DNA of 64,000 nucleotides from JBBRNH01 sp038230415 (lineage in GTDB: Bacteria; Bacteroidota; Bacteroidia; Cytophagales; Spirosomataceae), in assembly GCA_038230415.1 (NCBI GenBank), contig JBBRNH010000022.1:1-64000 (forward strand), read 5' to 3'. Below are positions 48,461-57,352 of the stretch, piece by piece. How positions within the stretch are numbered: the stretch's first letter is position 1; each line of letters starts with the position of its first letter. The translations under genes were made by a program, and so were the position numbers. Under the pieces are notes generated by a model. The model was not told the DNA's origin, ran no database searches, and saw nothing but the letters and a program-made list of their open reading frames with translations.

Positions 48461-49897
48461 ATGAAAGAACGGTTTAAATTTATGGACTGCACGAAGTGGG
48501 TCGTACTGGCATTGTTCATCAGTCAGTATCCACTATCCAGTACAAAAGCTCAGGAAATCTTCACGGCTTCGGCGTTTTACGACAACATTCGGCTCAATCA
48601 CCCGCTTGTGCGGCAGTCGGCGTTGTTCCGGGAAGAAGTCCGGGCCGAAATCATGCAGGCACGGGGCGCGTTTGACCCCAAGCTGTTTGCCACATTTGAC
48701 CGCAAAGAATTTGGCCGCGACCTGTATTACAACAAGTGGCAAACGGGCCTATTGGTACCACTCAAACTGGCCGGGGCCGATGTCAAAATCACGTATGACG
48801 ATAACACGGGTCTCTACATCAACCCCGAAGACAACGTGCCAAACACGGGGCTGCTGGCCGTTGGCCTGAGCGTTCCGCTGGGGCAGGGGCTGCTGACCGA
48901 TGCCCGCCGAACGGCCCTGCGCCAGGCCCAGGCCGCCACCACGCTGGCCGAAGCCGACCGGCTTAAACTCATCAACAAAACCCTGTTCGATGCCGCCAAA
49001 ACGTATTGGGACTGGTTTTTGGCTTACCGACAATTTCAACTCGTTGATGAAGGCTATGGGCTGGCCGACACCCGGTTTCGGGCCGTCCGGCAGCGGGCCG
49101 CGCTCGGCGACGCGGCCATGATTGACACCACCGAAGCCCTCATTACGGCGCAGGACCGGCTCGTGCAACGCCAGCAGGCCGGGGTTGACCTGAAAAATGC
49201 CCGGCTTGCGGTTTCTACGTTTTTATGGGCCGATGGATCAACTCCGGTAGACCTGCCTGCGTCGGTCGTGCCAGAATCGCCGACCAATGTTGTATTGCCC
49301 GAAAGCGTTGTGCAAACTCTGCTCGATTCTGCCGCCAAACGCCATCCTGAACTCCTCAAACTCGACGGAAAAGCCCAACAGTTAGCCCTCGACGAGCGGT
49401 TTTGGCGGCAGATGATTCGGCCCCAGGTCAACGTGAGTGCGTTGTTTTTGAGCAAGACCGACACGCCCGGCGTTGGCTATAATTTGTCGAGTTACTACGC
49501 CTTTCGGCCCGAAAACCACAAGATTGGGGTTGATTTTGTGCTGCCCGTTTTTCTGCGGAAAGAGCGCGGGAAACTCCGTCAGATTCAGGTCAAACAGCAG
49601 CAGGTTGTCTTTGACCGGCAGCAAACGAACCGCGACATTCTGAACGACATCCGGGCAGCTTATAACTCGGTGCAGGCATTGGCAAACCAGTTGACGACTC
49701 AGGGGCAAACGGTTCAGAATCAGGAGATTTTGCTGCGGGCCGAGCAGCAGAAATTCGATTTGGGGGAGAGTTCATTATTCCTGGTAAACACCCGCGAAAG
49801 CAAACTGATCGATATGCGGATAAAGCGCGAGGAACTGCGGGCCAAATACCAGAAAGCCATTGCCCAACTGTATTTCACGGCGGGAACAACGCGCTGA
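48461..49897 (+). CDS. TolC-family outer-membrane efflux protein
   Basis: 478 residues. The ATG at 48461 is used instead of 48305, because the sequence before it lies in the hairpin cluster; a later ATG at 48482 is also possible. A signal peptide-like stretch (WVVLALFISQYPLSSTKAQ) precedes two repeated helical halves: FREEVRAEIMQARGAFDPKLFATFDRKEF with LRQAQAATTLAEADRLKLINKTLFDAAKTYWDWFLAYRQF, then the second half with RGKLRQIQVKQQQVVFDRQQTNRDILNDIRAAYN. Forms the trimeric channel of the export complex with the two proteins before it. Confidence 0.88.
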   Translation: MKERFKFMDCTKWVVLALFISQYPLSSTKAQEIFTASAFYDNIRLNHPLVRQSALFREEVRAEIMQARGAFDPKLFATFDRKEFGRDLYYNKWQTGLLVPLKLAGADVKITYDDNTGLYINPEDNVPNTGLLAVGLSVPLGQGLLTDARRTALRQAQAATTLAEADRLKLINKTLFDAAKTYWDWFLAYRQFQLVDEGYGLADTRFRAVRQRAALGDAAMIDTTEALITAQDRLVQRQQAGVDLKNARLAVSTFLWADGSTPVDLPASVVPESPTNVVLPESVVQTLLDSAAKRHPELLKLDGKAQQLALDERFWRQMIRPQVNVSALFLSKTDTPGVGYNLSSYYAFRPENHKIGVDFVLPVFLRKERGKLRQIQVKQQQVVFDRQQTNRDILNDIRAAYNSVQALANQLTTQGQTVQNQEILLRAEQQKFDLGESSLFLVNTRESKLIDMRIKREELRAKYQKAIAQLYFTAGTTR

Positions 49898-49935
49898 ATG
49901 TGTAGATTTACGGCTCATCGCAACCCAACTCCATC

Positions 49936-52440
49936 ATGCAAACCCGGCAACCAATTCGGCTATGGCTTTTTGCCCTGCCCCTACTGACGATTCAGGCCGT
50001 TATGCTCCCGCTTTTCGCGCAGGACGCGCCAACGGGCTACCAAACCCCGCCCAAAGCCTTGGCCGACCTTGTAACGGTGCTGCCCACGCCCTCGGTGAGT
50101 GTGTCGGGCAAGGGCGATTATCTGCTGCTGATGGAACGGGCAGCCGCCCCCACCATCGCCGAACTGTCGCAACCCGAATTGAAATTGGCCGGTCTGCGAC
50201 TGAACCCGGCCAGCAACGGCCCCAGCCGACAGAGTTTTATCAGGGGTCTGAAACTTAAAAAGCTCACCGGCGCGGTTAGTCCTGGCGAAGAAATTACCGT
50301 ATCGGGATTACCCACCGGAGACGCGGCCCGGATCACCTACGTGCAATGGTCGCCCGACGAGACCAAAATCGCCTTTGCCAACACCACCGACAGCCAGATT
50401 GACCTCTATGTGGCCGACGTTGCCACCGCCACCGCCCGCAAACTCGGCAACGTGGCCCTAAACGCCGTGATGGGCGCACCATTTGAGTGGGTTTCTGACA
50501 GCAAAAGCCTGATTGTCAGAATAATACCAACTACTCGCGGAGTAGCACCGGCAGTGAGCCGGGTTCCCGCCGGGCCAACGGTGCAGGAAAACACGAGTGG
50601 CGGCAAAGGGCAGACTCCTACCTACCAGGATTTGCTCAAAAACCCGTCTGACCAGGCGCAGTTTGCGTATTACGCTACGGCACAGGTTGTGAAGATGAGC
50701 CTCGACGGAACGATGCAATCCATTGGTCAGCCCGGTATTATTGCCACCGCGTCGCCCTCGCCCGATGGTCGGTTTGTGCTGCTCGAAACCGTGCATACGC
50801 CGTTTTCGTACCTCGTTCCGGTGTATCGGTTTCCGCTGCGGACGGAGGTATTCGGCATGGATGGCGCACTCGTAAAACTGCTCAACGACGGGCCATTGCA
50901 GGAAAACGTGCCGTATAGTTCGGATGGCGCACCGAGCGGCCCGCGTGATTATGCGTGGCGCAACGATACCCCCGCAACGGTTTACTACACCGTTGCCCAG
51001 GACAACGGCGACCCCAAAACCAAAGCCGATGTTCGGGATAAAGTCTATGCCGTTGACGCACCATTTACTACTCAACCCAAAGAAATTTATGCCGCTGCGT
51101 ATCGGTTTGTTGGTTTCGAGTGGGGCAACGAAACCACCACCCTCGCTACCGAACGCTGGTGGCAAACCCGCAGAAGCATCACCAAACTCGTGAACCCGCA
51201 AACGGGGCAGAGCAGCGTGTTGTTCGACCGTTCGTTTGAAGACCGATATGGCAACCCCGGCCAACCCGATATGCGCCCCAATCAGTTTGGCCGCGAGGTG
51301 CTGAATCTCTTGCCCAACAACGACCTGTTGATGGTGAATCAACTCGGAGCCTCGCCCGATGGCGACCGCCCGTTTGTGAGCGTCCTGAACCTGCAAACCA
51401 AACAAACCCGCGAACTCTGGCGGTCGGCGGCTCCGTATTTCGAGCGGGCCGTTGCCGTGCTGGATGCGGCCAATCAGGTACTGCTCACCAGCCGCGAAGC
51501 TCCCGACGAAAACCCGAATTACTTTGTCAGAAACCTCAAAAAGCGCATCGCCCCGGTGCAGATTACGGCGTTTCCGCATCCGTATCCGCAACTGAAAGGC
51601 GTTCAGAGACAGCAACTTCGCTACAAACGCGCCGATGGTGTCGAACTTTCGGCAACGCTCTATCTGCCAGCCGGTTACAAGAAAGAACAAGGCCCGTTGC
51701 CAACGTTTTTGTGGGCCTATCCCGCCGAGTTCAAGAGCAAAGAAGCGGCAGGACAGGTGCAGGGATCGCCGTATCAGTTTAGCCGCATCAGCTACTGGAC
51801 GGGGGCGGCTATGGTGACGATGGGCTACGCTGTGCTGGAGAACGCCACGATTCCGATTGTGGGCGAAGGCGACAAAGAACCCAACGATACCTACGTGGAG
51901 CAGTTGGTATCGAGCGCGAAAGCCGCCATTGACGAAGGCGTTCGACTCGGCGTGGTTGATGCGGGTCGCGTGGGTGTGGGCGGCCATTCTTACGGCGCGT
52001 TTATGACCGCTAACCTGCTCACATACAGCAATTTATTCCGGGGCGGCATTGCCCGCAGCGGAGCCTATAACCGGACGCTGACCCCGTTTGGTTTTCAGAA
52101 CGAACAGCGCACCTACTGGCAAGCCCCGGAGGTGTATAACAAAATGTCACCGTTTATGAACGCCGACAAGGTAAAGACCCCGATTCTGCTCGTTCACGGC
52201 GAGGCCGACAACAACACCGGCACCTTCCCGATTCAGTCGGAGCGGTATTACAACGCGCTGAAAAGTTTCGGCGTTACCACTAAGTTGGTGTTGCTGCCGT
52301 ACGAATCGCACGGCTACGCGGCCAAAGAATCGCTGCTGCATATGCTCTCGGAGATGAACGGCTGGCTCGACCAATACATCAAAAACCCGAAACCAACGGC
52401 GGCTGGCAACGCGCCGGGTAAGTTGGGCGGTGGGAAGTGA
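49936..52440 (+). CDS. S9 family prolyl oligopeptidase-like peptidase, secreted
   Basis: 834 residues with a signal peptide (LWLFALPLLTIQAVMLPLFAQ). An N-terminal beta-propeller (ITYVQWSPDETKIAFANTTDSQIDLYVAD, FLVLLE-type blades) precedes an alpha/beta-hydrolase domain with the triad Ser685 (GGHSYGAFMT), Asp758 (GEADNN) and His792 (ESHGY). The overall form resembles the glutamyl endopeptidase-like group of S9 more than classic prolyl oligopeptidases. Probably periplasmic. It follows the secretion operon after 38 nt and may share its transcript, but a functional link is not shown. Confidence 0.9.
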   Translation: MQTRQPIRLWLFALPLLTIQAVMLPLFAQDAPTGYQTPPKALADLVTVLPTPSVSVSGKGDYLLLMERAAAPTIAELSQPELKLAGLRLNPASNGPSRQSFIRGLKLKKLTGAVSPGEEITVSGLPTGDAARITYVQWSPDETKIAFANTTDSQIDLYVADVATATARKLGNVALNAVMGAPFEWVSDSKSLIVRIIPTTRGVAPAVSRVPAGPTVQENTSGGKGQTPTYQDLLKNPSDQAQFAYYATAQVVKMSLDGTMQSIGQPGIIATASPSPDGRFVLLETVHTPFSYLVPVYRFPLRTEVFGMDGALVKLLNDGPLQENVPYSSDGAPSGPRDYAWRNDTPATVYYTVAQDNGDPKTKADVRDKVYAVDAPFTTQPKEIYAAAYRFVGFEWGNETTTLATERWWQTRRSITKLVNPQTGQSSVLFDRSFEDRYGNPGQPDMRPNQFGREVLNLLPNNDLLMVNQLGASPDGDRPFVSVLNLQTKQTRELWRSAAPYFERAVAVLDAANQVLLTSREAPDENPNYFVRNLKKRIAPVQITAFPHPYPQLKGVQRQQLRYKRADGVELSATLYLPAGYKKEQGPLPTFLWAYPAEFKSKEAAGQVQGSPYQFSRISYWTGAAMVTMGYAVLENATIPIVGEGDKEPNDTYVEQLVSSAKAAIDEGVRLGVVDAGRVGVGGHSYGAFMTANLLTYSNLFRGGIARSGAYNRTLTPFGFQNEQRTYWQAPEVYNKMSPFMNADKVKTPILLVHGEADNNTGTFPIQSERYYNALKSFGVTTKLVLLPYESHGYAAKESLLHMLSEMNGWLDQYIKNPKPTAAGNAPGKLGGGK

Positions 52441-52457
52441 GGGGTGTGTTGAGTTGA

Positions 52458-52503
52458 GTATAACCAAAAAAGACTGCATTAATGCAGTCTTTTTTGGTTA
52501 TAC
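52458..52503. terminator. 46-bp perfect palindromic terminator
   Basis: The 23-bp left arm (52458-52480) and right arm (52481-52503) are exact reverse complements with no loop; the centre is GCATTAATGC and the arms contain A6 and T6. It follows the S9 peptidase gene by 17 nt and precedes the AT-rich repeat/defence island. Confidence 0.85.
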
Positions 52504-52596
52504 ATCAATTTGAGATGATATTTTTTTCATGGTGTAAATTGACTGATATTTAGTTGTTTGAGTATAAACTATTGAGAAAGTTTGATTGGCATATTT

Positions 52597-52725
52597 TTAA
52601 CGATCAGGGCTTTGCGAAGGGCAGGTTTAGAATTTCAAATATTCAAGTTAGCACAAATATTTATAGAAGCACAAATGCTCAATTCAGCACTTCTGCCCAC
52701 ATTTTGCAAAACTCTTGTTAGCATC
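52597..52725 (-). repeat. Cassette-type intergenic repeat (copy R3)
   Basis: On the minus strand, 18 nt after the stop of the DUF262 gene: GCTAACAAGAGTTTTGCAAA (reading down from 52722), GAATTGAGCATTTGTGCTT, TTTGTGCTAACTTGAATATT, then CCTTCGCAAAGCCCTGATCG to about 52600. The same elements in the same order form copy R2 at 3244-3390. The final GTTAGCG has decayed to GTTAAAA. Confidence 0.7.
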
Positions 52726-52739
52726 TGGTGTTCTGACAA

Positions 52740-54557
52740 CTACTGCTCATTGAAAACAAATTTTACAATTCTTTCAGCTACCTTTTCAGTTGCGACATTA
52801 ATATCATCTTTTCCCCAAGTATCTTTATGATAATTTGTCAGTGCCACTGCAATGCCATATTTGCTGTCTTTAAAGCCAGATTTATTGTTAATTGAATTCT
52901 GTTTCTTAGACTTAAACCACTCATTACTAATTGACTTATTTATATCCTCTTCAAGCAAAATCTTGTTGCCAAGTTTATTCACTATGTCATTAAATTCATC
53001 CTTACCAGAAATTCCTGCATCTTGTCGTATTATGTCATTATTTCGACCACTTGCGGGCATTATATGTTCAACATTGACGTTTTCTGCAAAATCAAACTTA
53101 AAATTTTTACTTTTGGCATATAGATACTCGTTAAGGTAAACCAGTATATTTTCATCATATTCAGAAATCAATTCCTTAATGTTCTCTTTAGTCCAAATAT
53201 CACTGATATGCTTGTTGAAGTCCTTTTTAATATCGTCAATTGAAATATTATTATCAACTAATTTAATATTTACACTAAACAGAAATGTTTTAAAATTTTT
53301 GCTCGAATATCCTGCATCAACCAATTCCAATGTTGTAAACAGTCTCAGTAAACACTCGGATATCTCCAAAACCTTTTCTTCGGAAATATCTACAGTCTTG
53401 AAGCGAAACAAATATCCTATTAAATATAATTTAACATTTTCATTAAATTTCAAAAGTAATTTGACCATAGGATAATCTTTAACCTTATCCCAGACTTCTA
53501 CGATTTTATTTAAATTGCTACATAGTTCTATCGGGGTGTCAAGCAATTCTTTTTTTATATCAGTGTAATATCTTCTCAGACCAGGTGTAGTTACATCTAC
53601 CGATTCGTTTTTGATGTATTCCTTATTTAAAGCACGATTTAAATACATAAATTGCTGTAATATTGAGTCAATATTTACAATTTTTCGAGCGTTTAGTTCA
53701 TCAGTTAATTTGTTTATGTACTTCCACGACTCATTAAATTCTTGTTTGTCAACACCGGCATTTGAATAAAGTTGTGCCGAAATAATATCTGCATCTGATA
53801 GTGGCATACCAGTAGAATTGAGCGAATTAAACATAGTGATTGCTTGCTCAATTTGCCAACTACGAATTTCAATAATTTGACATTTCTCCAAAAATACTTT
53901 TGCAAATTGGTTGAGCTGTGAATCTGATTTTTCGAGCAATTTATTGTAGAAAAATTTAAAATTGCGAAAATAATTAGTGTATTTATTGTCTTTCTGCTTT
54001 CGAGGGATTTTATAAACATTAATTTCAGCCTCGGTAAAGCTTATTGCTTCAATAATTTTATTTATTTCTTCCGAATGTAATTAATTGATAGATTTATTTT
54101 CAATTATTAAAATGTTTTTGATTTTGGTCTCATCTTTCAACATAGCAGGAATTTCTTCGTCTTCTGCCTTATACAAAATTGTCATGATTCTATTTCTATT
54201 GGCCCTAAGTCCTGCCTTTAGTGCTTCAGAATCTTCATCATCTGGGAGTTTTGAAATAACATGATTTAACTTTATTAGCAACGCTTTGAGCAATATAAAA
54301 AAAGTTATGGTACGTTGTTGTCCATCAATTAAACTGAACTTACTTATTTCCGAACAATTTACGATAATTGTGCCGAAGAAGTATGGGTCACTCCCGCCAG
54401 AATCAATAAACGATTCAATGTCTTGCCATAATTTATCGCATTGAGTGATGTTCCATGAATAGCCACGTTGATACTCAGGTATAACAAAATTTGAAGATTT
54501 TTCTTGCTTAAGATACCCGCTAATCAGTTTGAGTGTCGGTTCGATGTTTTTTGCCAT
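52740..54557 (-). pseudogene. DUF262/DUF1524 (GmrSD-like) restriction protein broken by one stop codon
   Basis: One reading frame from the ATG at 54557 to the stop at 52740 is interrupted only by TAA at 54081-54083, after residue 158; no frameshift is needed, and the code continues LHSEEINKIIEAISF directly after it. The N-terminal DUF262 part has NFVIPEYQRGYSW and LIDGQQRTITFFILL (DGQQR nucleotide-binding motif); the C-terminal DUF1524 part has VNVEHIMPAS, the HNH-type nuclease motif. Members of the GmrSD type IV group cut modified phage DNA. The gene is strongly AT-rich and foreign to the context. Alternatives to a true mutation are a sequencing error or two separate chains (447-residue second part, TTG start at 53939). 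Confidence 0.85.
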
Positions 54558-54879
54558 TTTTTGTCTTGTTTTATGTCTATTTTTTGTCCTTGAAAAAAAA
54601 TTTCTCTGATTTACAGTTTTTGGTTCTGCTTTTTTTCTTTAAATATCTTAATTGCACTGCTCATTACACTTAAAAATAACTCCCAAATATACTAAAGCCT
54701 TATCATATTTCCTTACTTTATCTAAACTTTATCAATAACTATATTGATCCCAAACTCTTTGCACCATTCGTCTTGCATCTCCGCCAACCTCAACCCCAAA
54801 CTTTCCAATCGAAGCGGTTTCTGGTCTGCTATCGGCCCCAACACCGCACCCACAACACACCACAAACCGTTTACCTTTG
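54558..54879 (+). promoter_or_regulatory. AT-rich spacer ending in the aspS -7 box
   Basis: 54558-54720 is AT-rich without gene or repeat that I can recognise. 54722-54860 is GC-richer and holds, on the minus strand, a short protein-like fragment (EMQDEWCKEFGINIVI) with no start, perhaps a gene remnant. TACCTTTG at 54872-54879 fits TAnnTTTG and would start the aspS mRNA about 75 nt before its ATG. Confidence 0.4.
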
Positions 54880-54958
54880 CCGTTAAATAGATGCTTGCTG
54901 ATTGCCGTTGCCCGATCTGTTTACGGGAACGACAAACAACAAACGACGAACCAAACCA

Positions 54959-56707
54959 ATGCTCCGTACTCATACAGCCGGCGAACTGCGCCCCCAACAC
55001 ATCAACAACACCGTTACCCTGGCCGGTTGGGTGCAAACCATCCGCGACAAAGGTGCCATTCTCTGGATTGACCTCCGCGACCGCTACGGCATTACCCAAC
55101 TTATTCTGGAAGAAGGCGTTACGGCTCCCGAACTCTTTGCCACCGCCCGCACACTTGGCCGCGAGTTTGTGCTGCAAGCCACCGGAACGGTTGTTGAACG
55201 GAAATCGAAAAACCCCAATATTCCCACCGGAGACATCGAAATCAGGGTCACGACGCTAACCGTGCTGAACCCGGCCAACACGCCCCCGTTTTTGATTGAC
55301 GACGAAACCGACGGCGGTGAAGACCTGCGGATGAAGTATCGGTACCTCGATTTGCGCCGGAATCCGGTGCGTAAAAACCTCGAACTGCGCCACCAAATGG
55401 CCCGCCGAACCCGCGAATTTATGGATGGGCAAGGGTTTATCGAGGTCGAAACGCCGGTTCTGATAAAATCCACCCCCGAAGGCGCACGTGATTTTGTGGT
55501 ACCGAGCCGCATGAACCCCGGCGAGTTTTATGCCCTGCCGCAGTCGCCCCAGACGTTCAAGCAACTGCTGATGGTGTCGGGTTTTGACAGGTACTACCAA
55601 ATCGTAAAATGTTTCCGCGACGAAGACCTCCGCGCCGACCGGCAGCCGGAGTTTACGCAGATAGACTGCGAGATGTCGTTTGTGGAGCAGGAAGACATTT
55701 TGCAGATGTTTGAGGGGTTGGTGAAGCACCTGTTTCAGACCGTGAAGGGCATTGACCTCCCCCAAATTCCACGCATGACCTATGCCGAAGCCGCCCGTCG
55801 CTACGGTTCCGATAAGCCCGATACGCGCTTTGGTATGGAGTTTTGTGAACTCACCGACCTCGCGCACGGCCACAATTTCCCGGTGTTTGATGCGGCAGAG
55901 ATTGTGGTGGGTATTTGTGCGCCGGGCTGCGCGGGCTATACCCGCAAGCAACTCGACGAACTGACGGAATGGGTCAAACGCCCGCAGGTTGGCGTAAAGG
56001 GGCTGGTGTATGCCCGCATACAAGAGGACGGAAGTGTAAAATCGTCGGTGGACAAGTTTTATTCGGAAGCCGACCTGAAACAATGGGCCGAACGGATGCA
56101 GGCACAACCCGGTGATTTACTGCTGATTCTGGCCGGGCCGACCGACAAAACCCGCAAGCAACTCAACGACCTGCGGTTAGAAATGGGCAACCGGCTCGGC
56201 CTGCGAAACCCAAATGTGTTCAGTACGCTCTGGGTGCTTGATTTCCCGCTGTTGGAATACGGCGAGGAAGACAGCCGTTGGTTTGCCATGCACCACCCGT
56301 TCACGTCGCCCAAGCCCGAAGATATTGCCCTGCTCGAAACCAACCCCGGCGCGGTGCGGGCCAATGCTTACGATCTGGTAATTAATGGCACCGAAGTCGG
56401 CGGTGGTTCGATTCGGATTTTCAACCGCGACCTGCAAGCCCGGATGTTCAGTCTGCTTGGTTTCTCTGACGACGAGGCCAAAGCTCAGTTCGGGTTTTTG
56501 ATGGATGCCTTTGAGTTTGGCGCACCCCCGCACGGCGGCATCGCATTTGGTTTCGACCGGCTCTGTTCGCTCTTCGGCGGGGCCGACAGCATACGGGATT
56601 TTATTGCGTTTCCCAAAAACAATTCGGGCCGCGACGTGATGATTGACTCCCCTTCGATTATCGCCCAAAAACAGATGGATGAGCTGAAAATCAGAACGGT
56701 ATCATAA
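54959..56707 (+). CDS. aspS: Aspartate-tRNA ligase
   Basis: 582 residues from the ATG at 54959 (MLRTHTAGELRPQHINNTVTLAGWVQTIRDKG); the extra 19 upstream codons lie in the leader. An N-terminal OB-fold (TQLILEEG) precedes the class II catalytic domain: motif 2 at YYQIVKCFRDEDLRADRQPEFTQIDCEMSF, the bacterial GAD insertion (~290-420, residues with YSEADLKQWAERM), and motif 3 GIAFGFDRLCSLFGGADSIRDFIAFPKN. The bacterial type of normal length. Charges tRNA-Asp. Divergent genes are not close; folA follows in the opposite direction 4 nt after. Confidence 0.97.
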   Translation: MLRTHTAGELRPQHINNTVTLAGWVQTIRDKGAILWIDLRDRYGITQLILEEGVTAPELFATARTLGREFVLQATGTVVERKSKNPNIPTGDIEIRVTTLTVLNPANTPPFLIDDETDGGEDLRMKYRYLDLRRNPVRKNLELRHQMARRTREFMDGQGFIEVETPVLIKSTPEGARDFVVPSRMNPGEFYALPQSPQTFKQLLMVSGFDRYYQIVKCFRDEDLRADRQPEFTQIDCEMSFVEQEDILQMFEGLVKHLFQTVKGIDLPQIPRMTYAEAARRYGSDKPDTRFGMEFCELTDLAHGHNFPVFDAAEIVVGICAPGCAGYTRKQLDELTEWVKRPQVGVKGLVYARIQEDGSVKSSVDKFYSEADLKQWAERMQAQPGDLLLILAGPTDKTRKQLNDLRLEMGNRLGLRNPNVFSTLWVLDFPLLEYGEEDSRWFAMHHPFTSPKPEDIALLETNPGAVRANAYDLVINGTEVGGGSIRIFNRDLQARMFSLLGFSDDEAKAQFGFLMDAFEFGAPPHGGIAFGFDRLCSLFGGADSIRDFIAFPKNNSGRDVMIDSPSIIAQKQMDELKIRTVS

Positions 56708-56711
56708 TCAT

Positions 56712-57245
56712 TTACTTTTCATACACTACAAAATCAAACGCGGCTTCATGCCGGTCGTCGGCGGGGTGCGGTTTGCGGCTGACCTCCTGCCACACGACCC
56801 GGTCAAATTCCGGGAACTGCACATCGCCGTCGTAGGCCCGGTGGATTTCGGTGATGTACAGCCTATCAGCACTGGGCAGGGCGAGGGCGTAAATTTGCGA
56901 GCCACCGATCACAAAAATCTCGTCTCCATCGGTTTCGGCATCGGCATCGGCTACTACCTTCCGGGCCTCAGTCAGCGCGTCTTCCAGCGACGATACCACA
57001 ATAACGCCTTCGCCAACAGCCGGTTGCCAATCTTTCTGGCGCGTAATCACGATGTTGGTGCGGCTGGGCAAGGGTTTCCCCAAATCATCGAACGACTGCC
57101 GACCCATGATAATCGGGTGATGCAGCGTTTTCTGTTTGAAATACGCAAAGTCGTCGGGCAGGTGCCAGGGCAACGCTGGTTTGCCGCCGGGGTTGGTACG
57201 GCCAATGGTGCCGTTTTCGGCAACGGCGGAGATCAGGCTTATCAT
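56712..57245 (-). CDS. folA: Dihydrofolate reductase
   Basis: 177 residues. MISLISAVAENGTIGRTNPGGKPALPWHLPDDFAYFKQKTLHHPIIMGRQSFDDLGKPLPSRTNIVITR covers the substrate and NADPH parts (W-x-x-P-x-D near 27-31; GRxTFxxxGxPLPxRxNxV-like stretch), and IFVIGGSQIYALALPSADRLYITEI the GG-x-x-I-Y block. About fifteen residues longer than E. coli enzyme, mainly by an acidic loop (VVADADAETDGDE). Reduces dihydrofolate to tetrahydrofolate. Convergent with aspS (4-nt gap). Confidence 0.95.
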   Translation of the reverse strand: MISLISAVAENGTIGRTNPGGKPALPWHLPDDFAYFKQKTLHHPIIMGRQSFDDLGKPLPSRTNIVITRQKDWQPAVGEGVIVVSSLEDALTEARKVVADADAETDGDEIFVIGGSQIYALALPSADRLYITEIHRAYDGDVQFPEFDRVVWQEVSRKPHPADDRHEAAFDFVVYEK

Positions 57246-57248
57246 AGT

Positions 57249-57328
57249 TGGGTTTGTAGTTTGTGGTTTCTGGTTTGCGGTTGACTGACGCGTCAGTACT
57301 CATGCGTCAGCCAACTACAAACCACAAA
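57249..57328. repeat. Nested inverted repeat upstream of folA
   Basis: GTTGaCTGACGC (57280-57291) and GCGTCAGcCAAC (57304-57315) are inverted with one mismatch, and the flanks TTTGTGGTTT (57260-57269) / AAACCACAAA (57319-57328) extend the pairing. The centre is a perfect 14-bp palindrome ACTGACGCGTCAGT (57284-57297). It lies 3' of the deacetylase gene and 5' of folA, and could serve as terminator of the former. Confidence 0.6.
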
Positions 57329-57352
57329 TGGCACGGGCCACCCCGCACGAAC

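Noticed and set aside
50458..51987. 509-codon open frame on the minus strand inside the S9 peptidase gene
   Set aside because: Antisense shadow of a gene with an intact catalytic triad; composition-driven, no recognisable domains.
54722..55177. 151-codon minus-strand frame overlapping the start of aspS
   Set aside because: Most of it is antisense to aspS and its leader; only the last ~50 residues look protein-like, without a start codon or family match, so at best a remnant.
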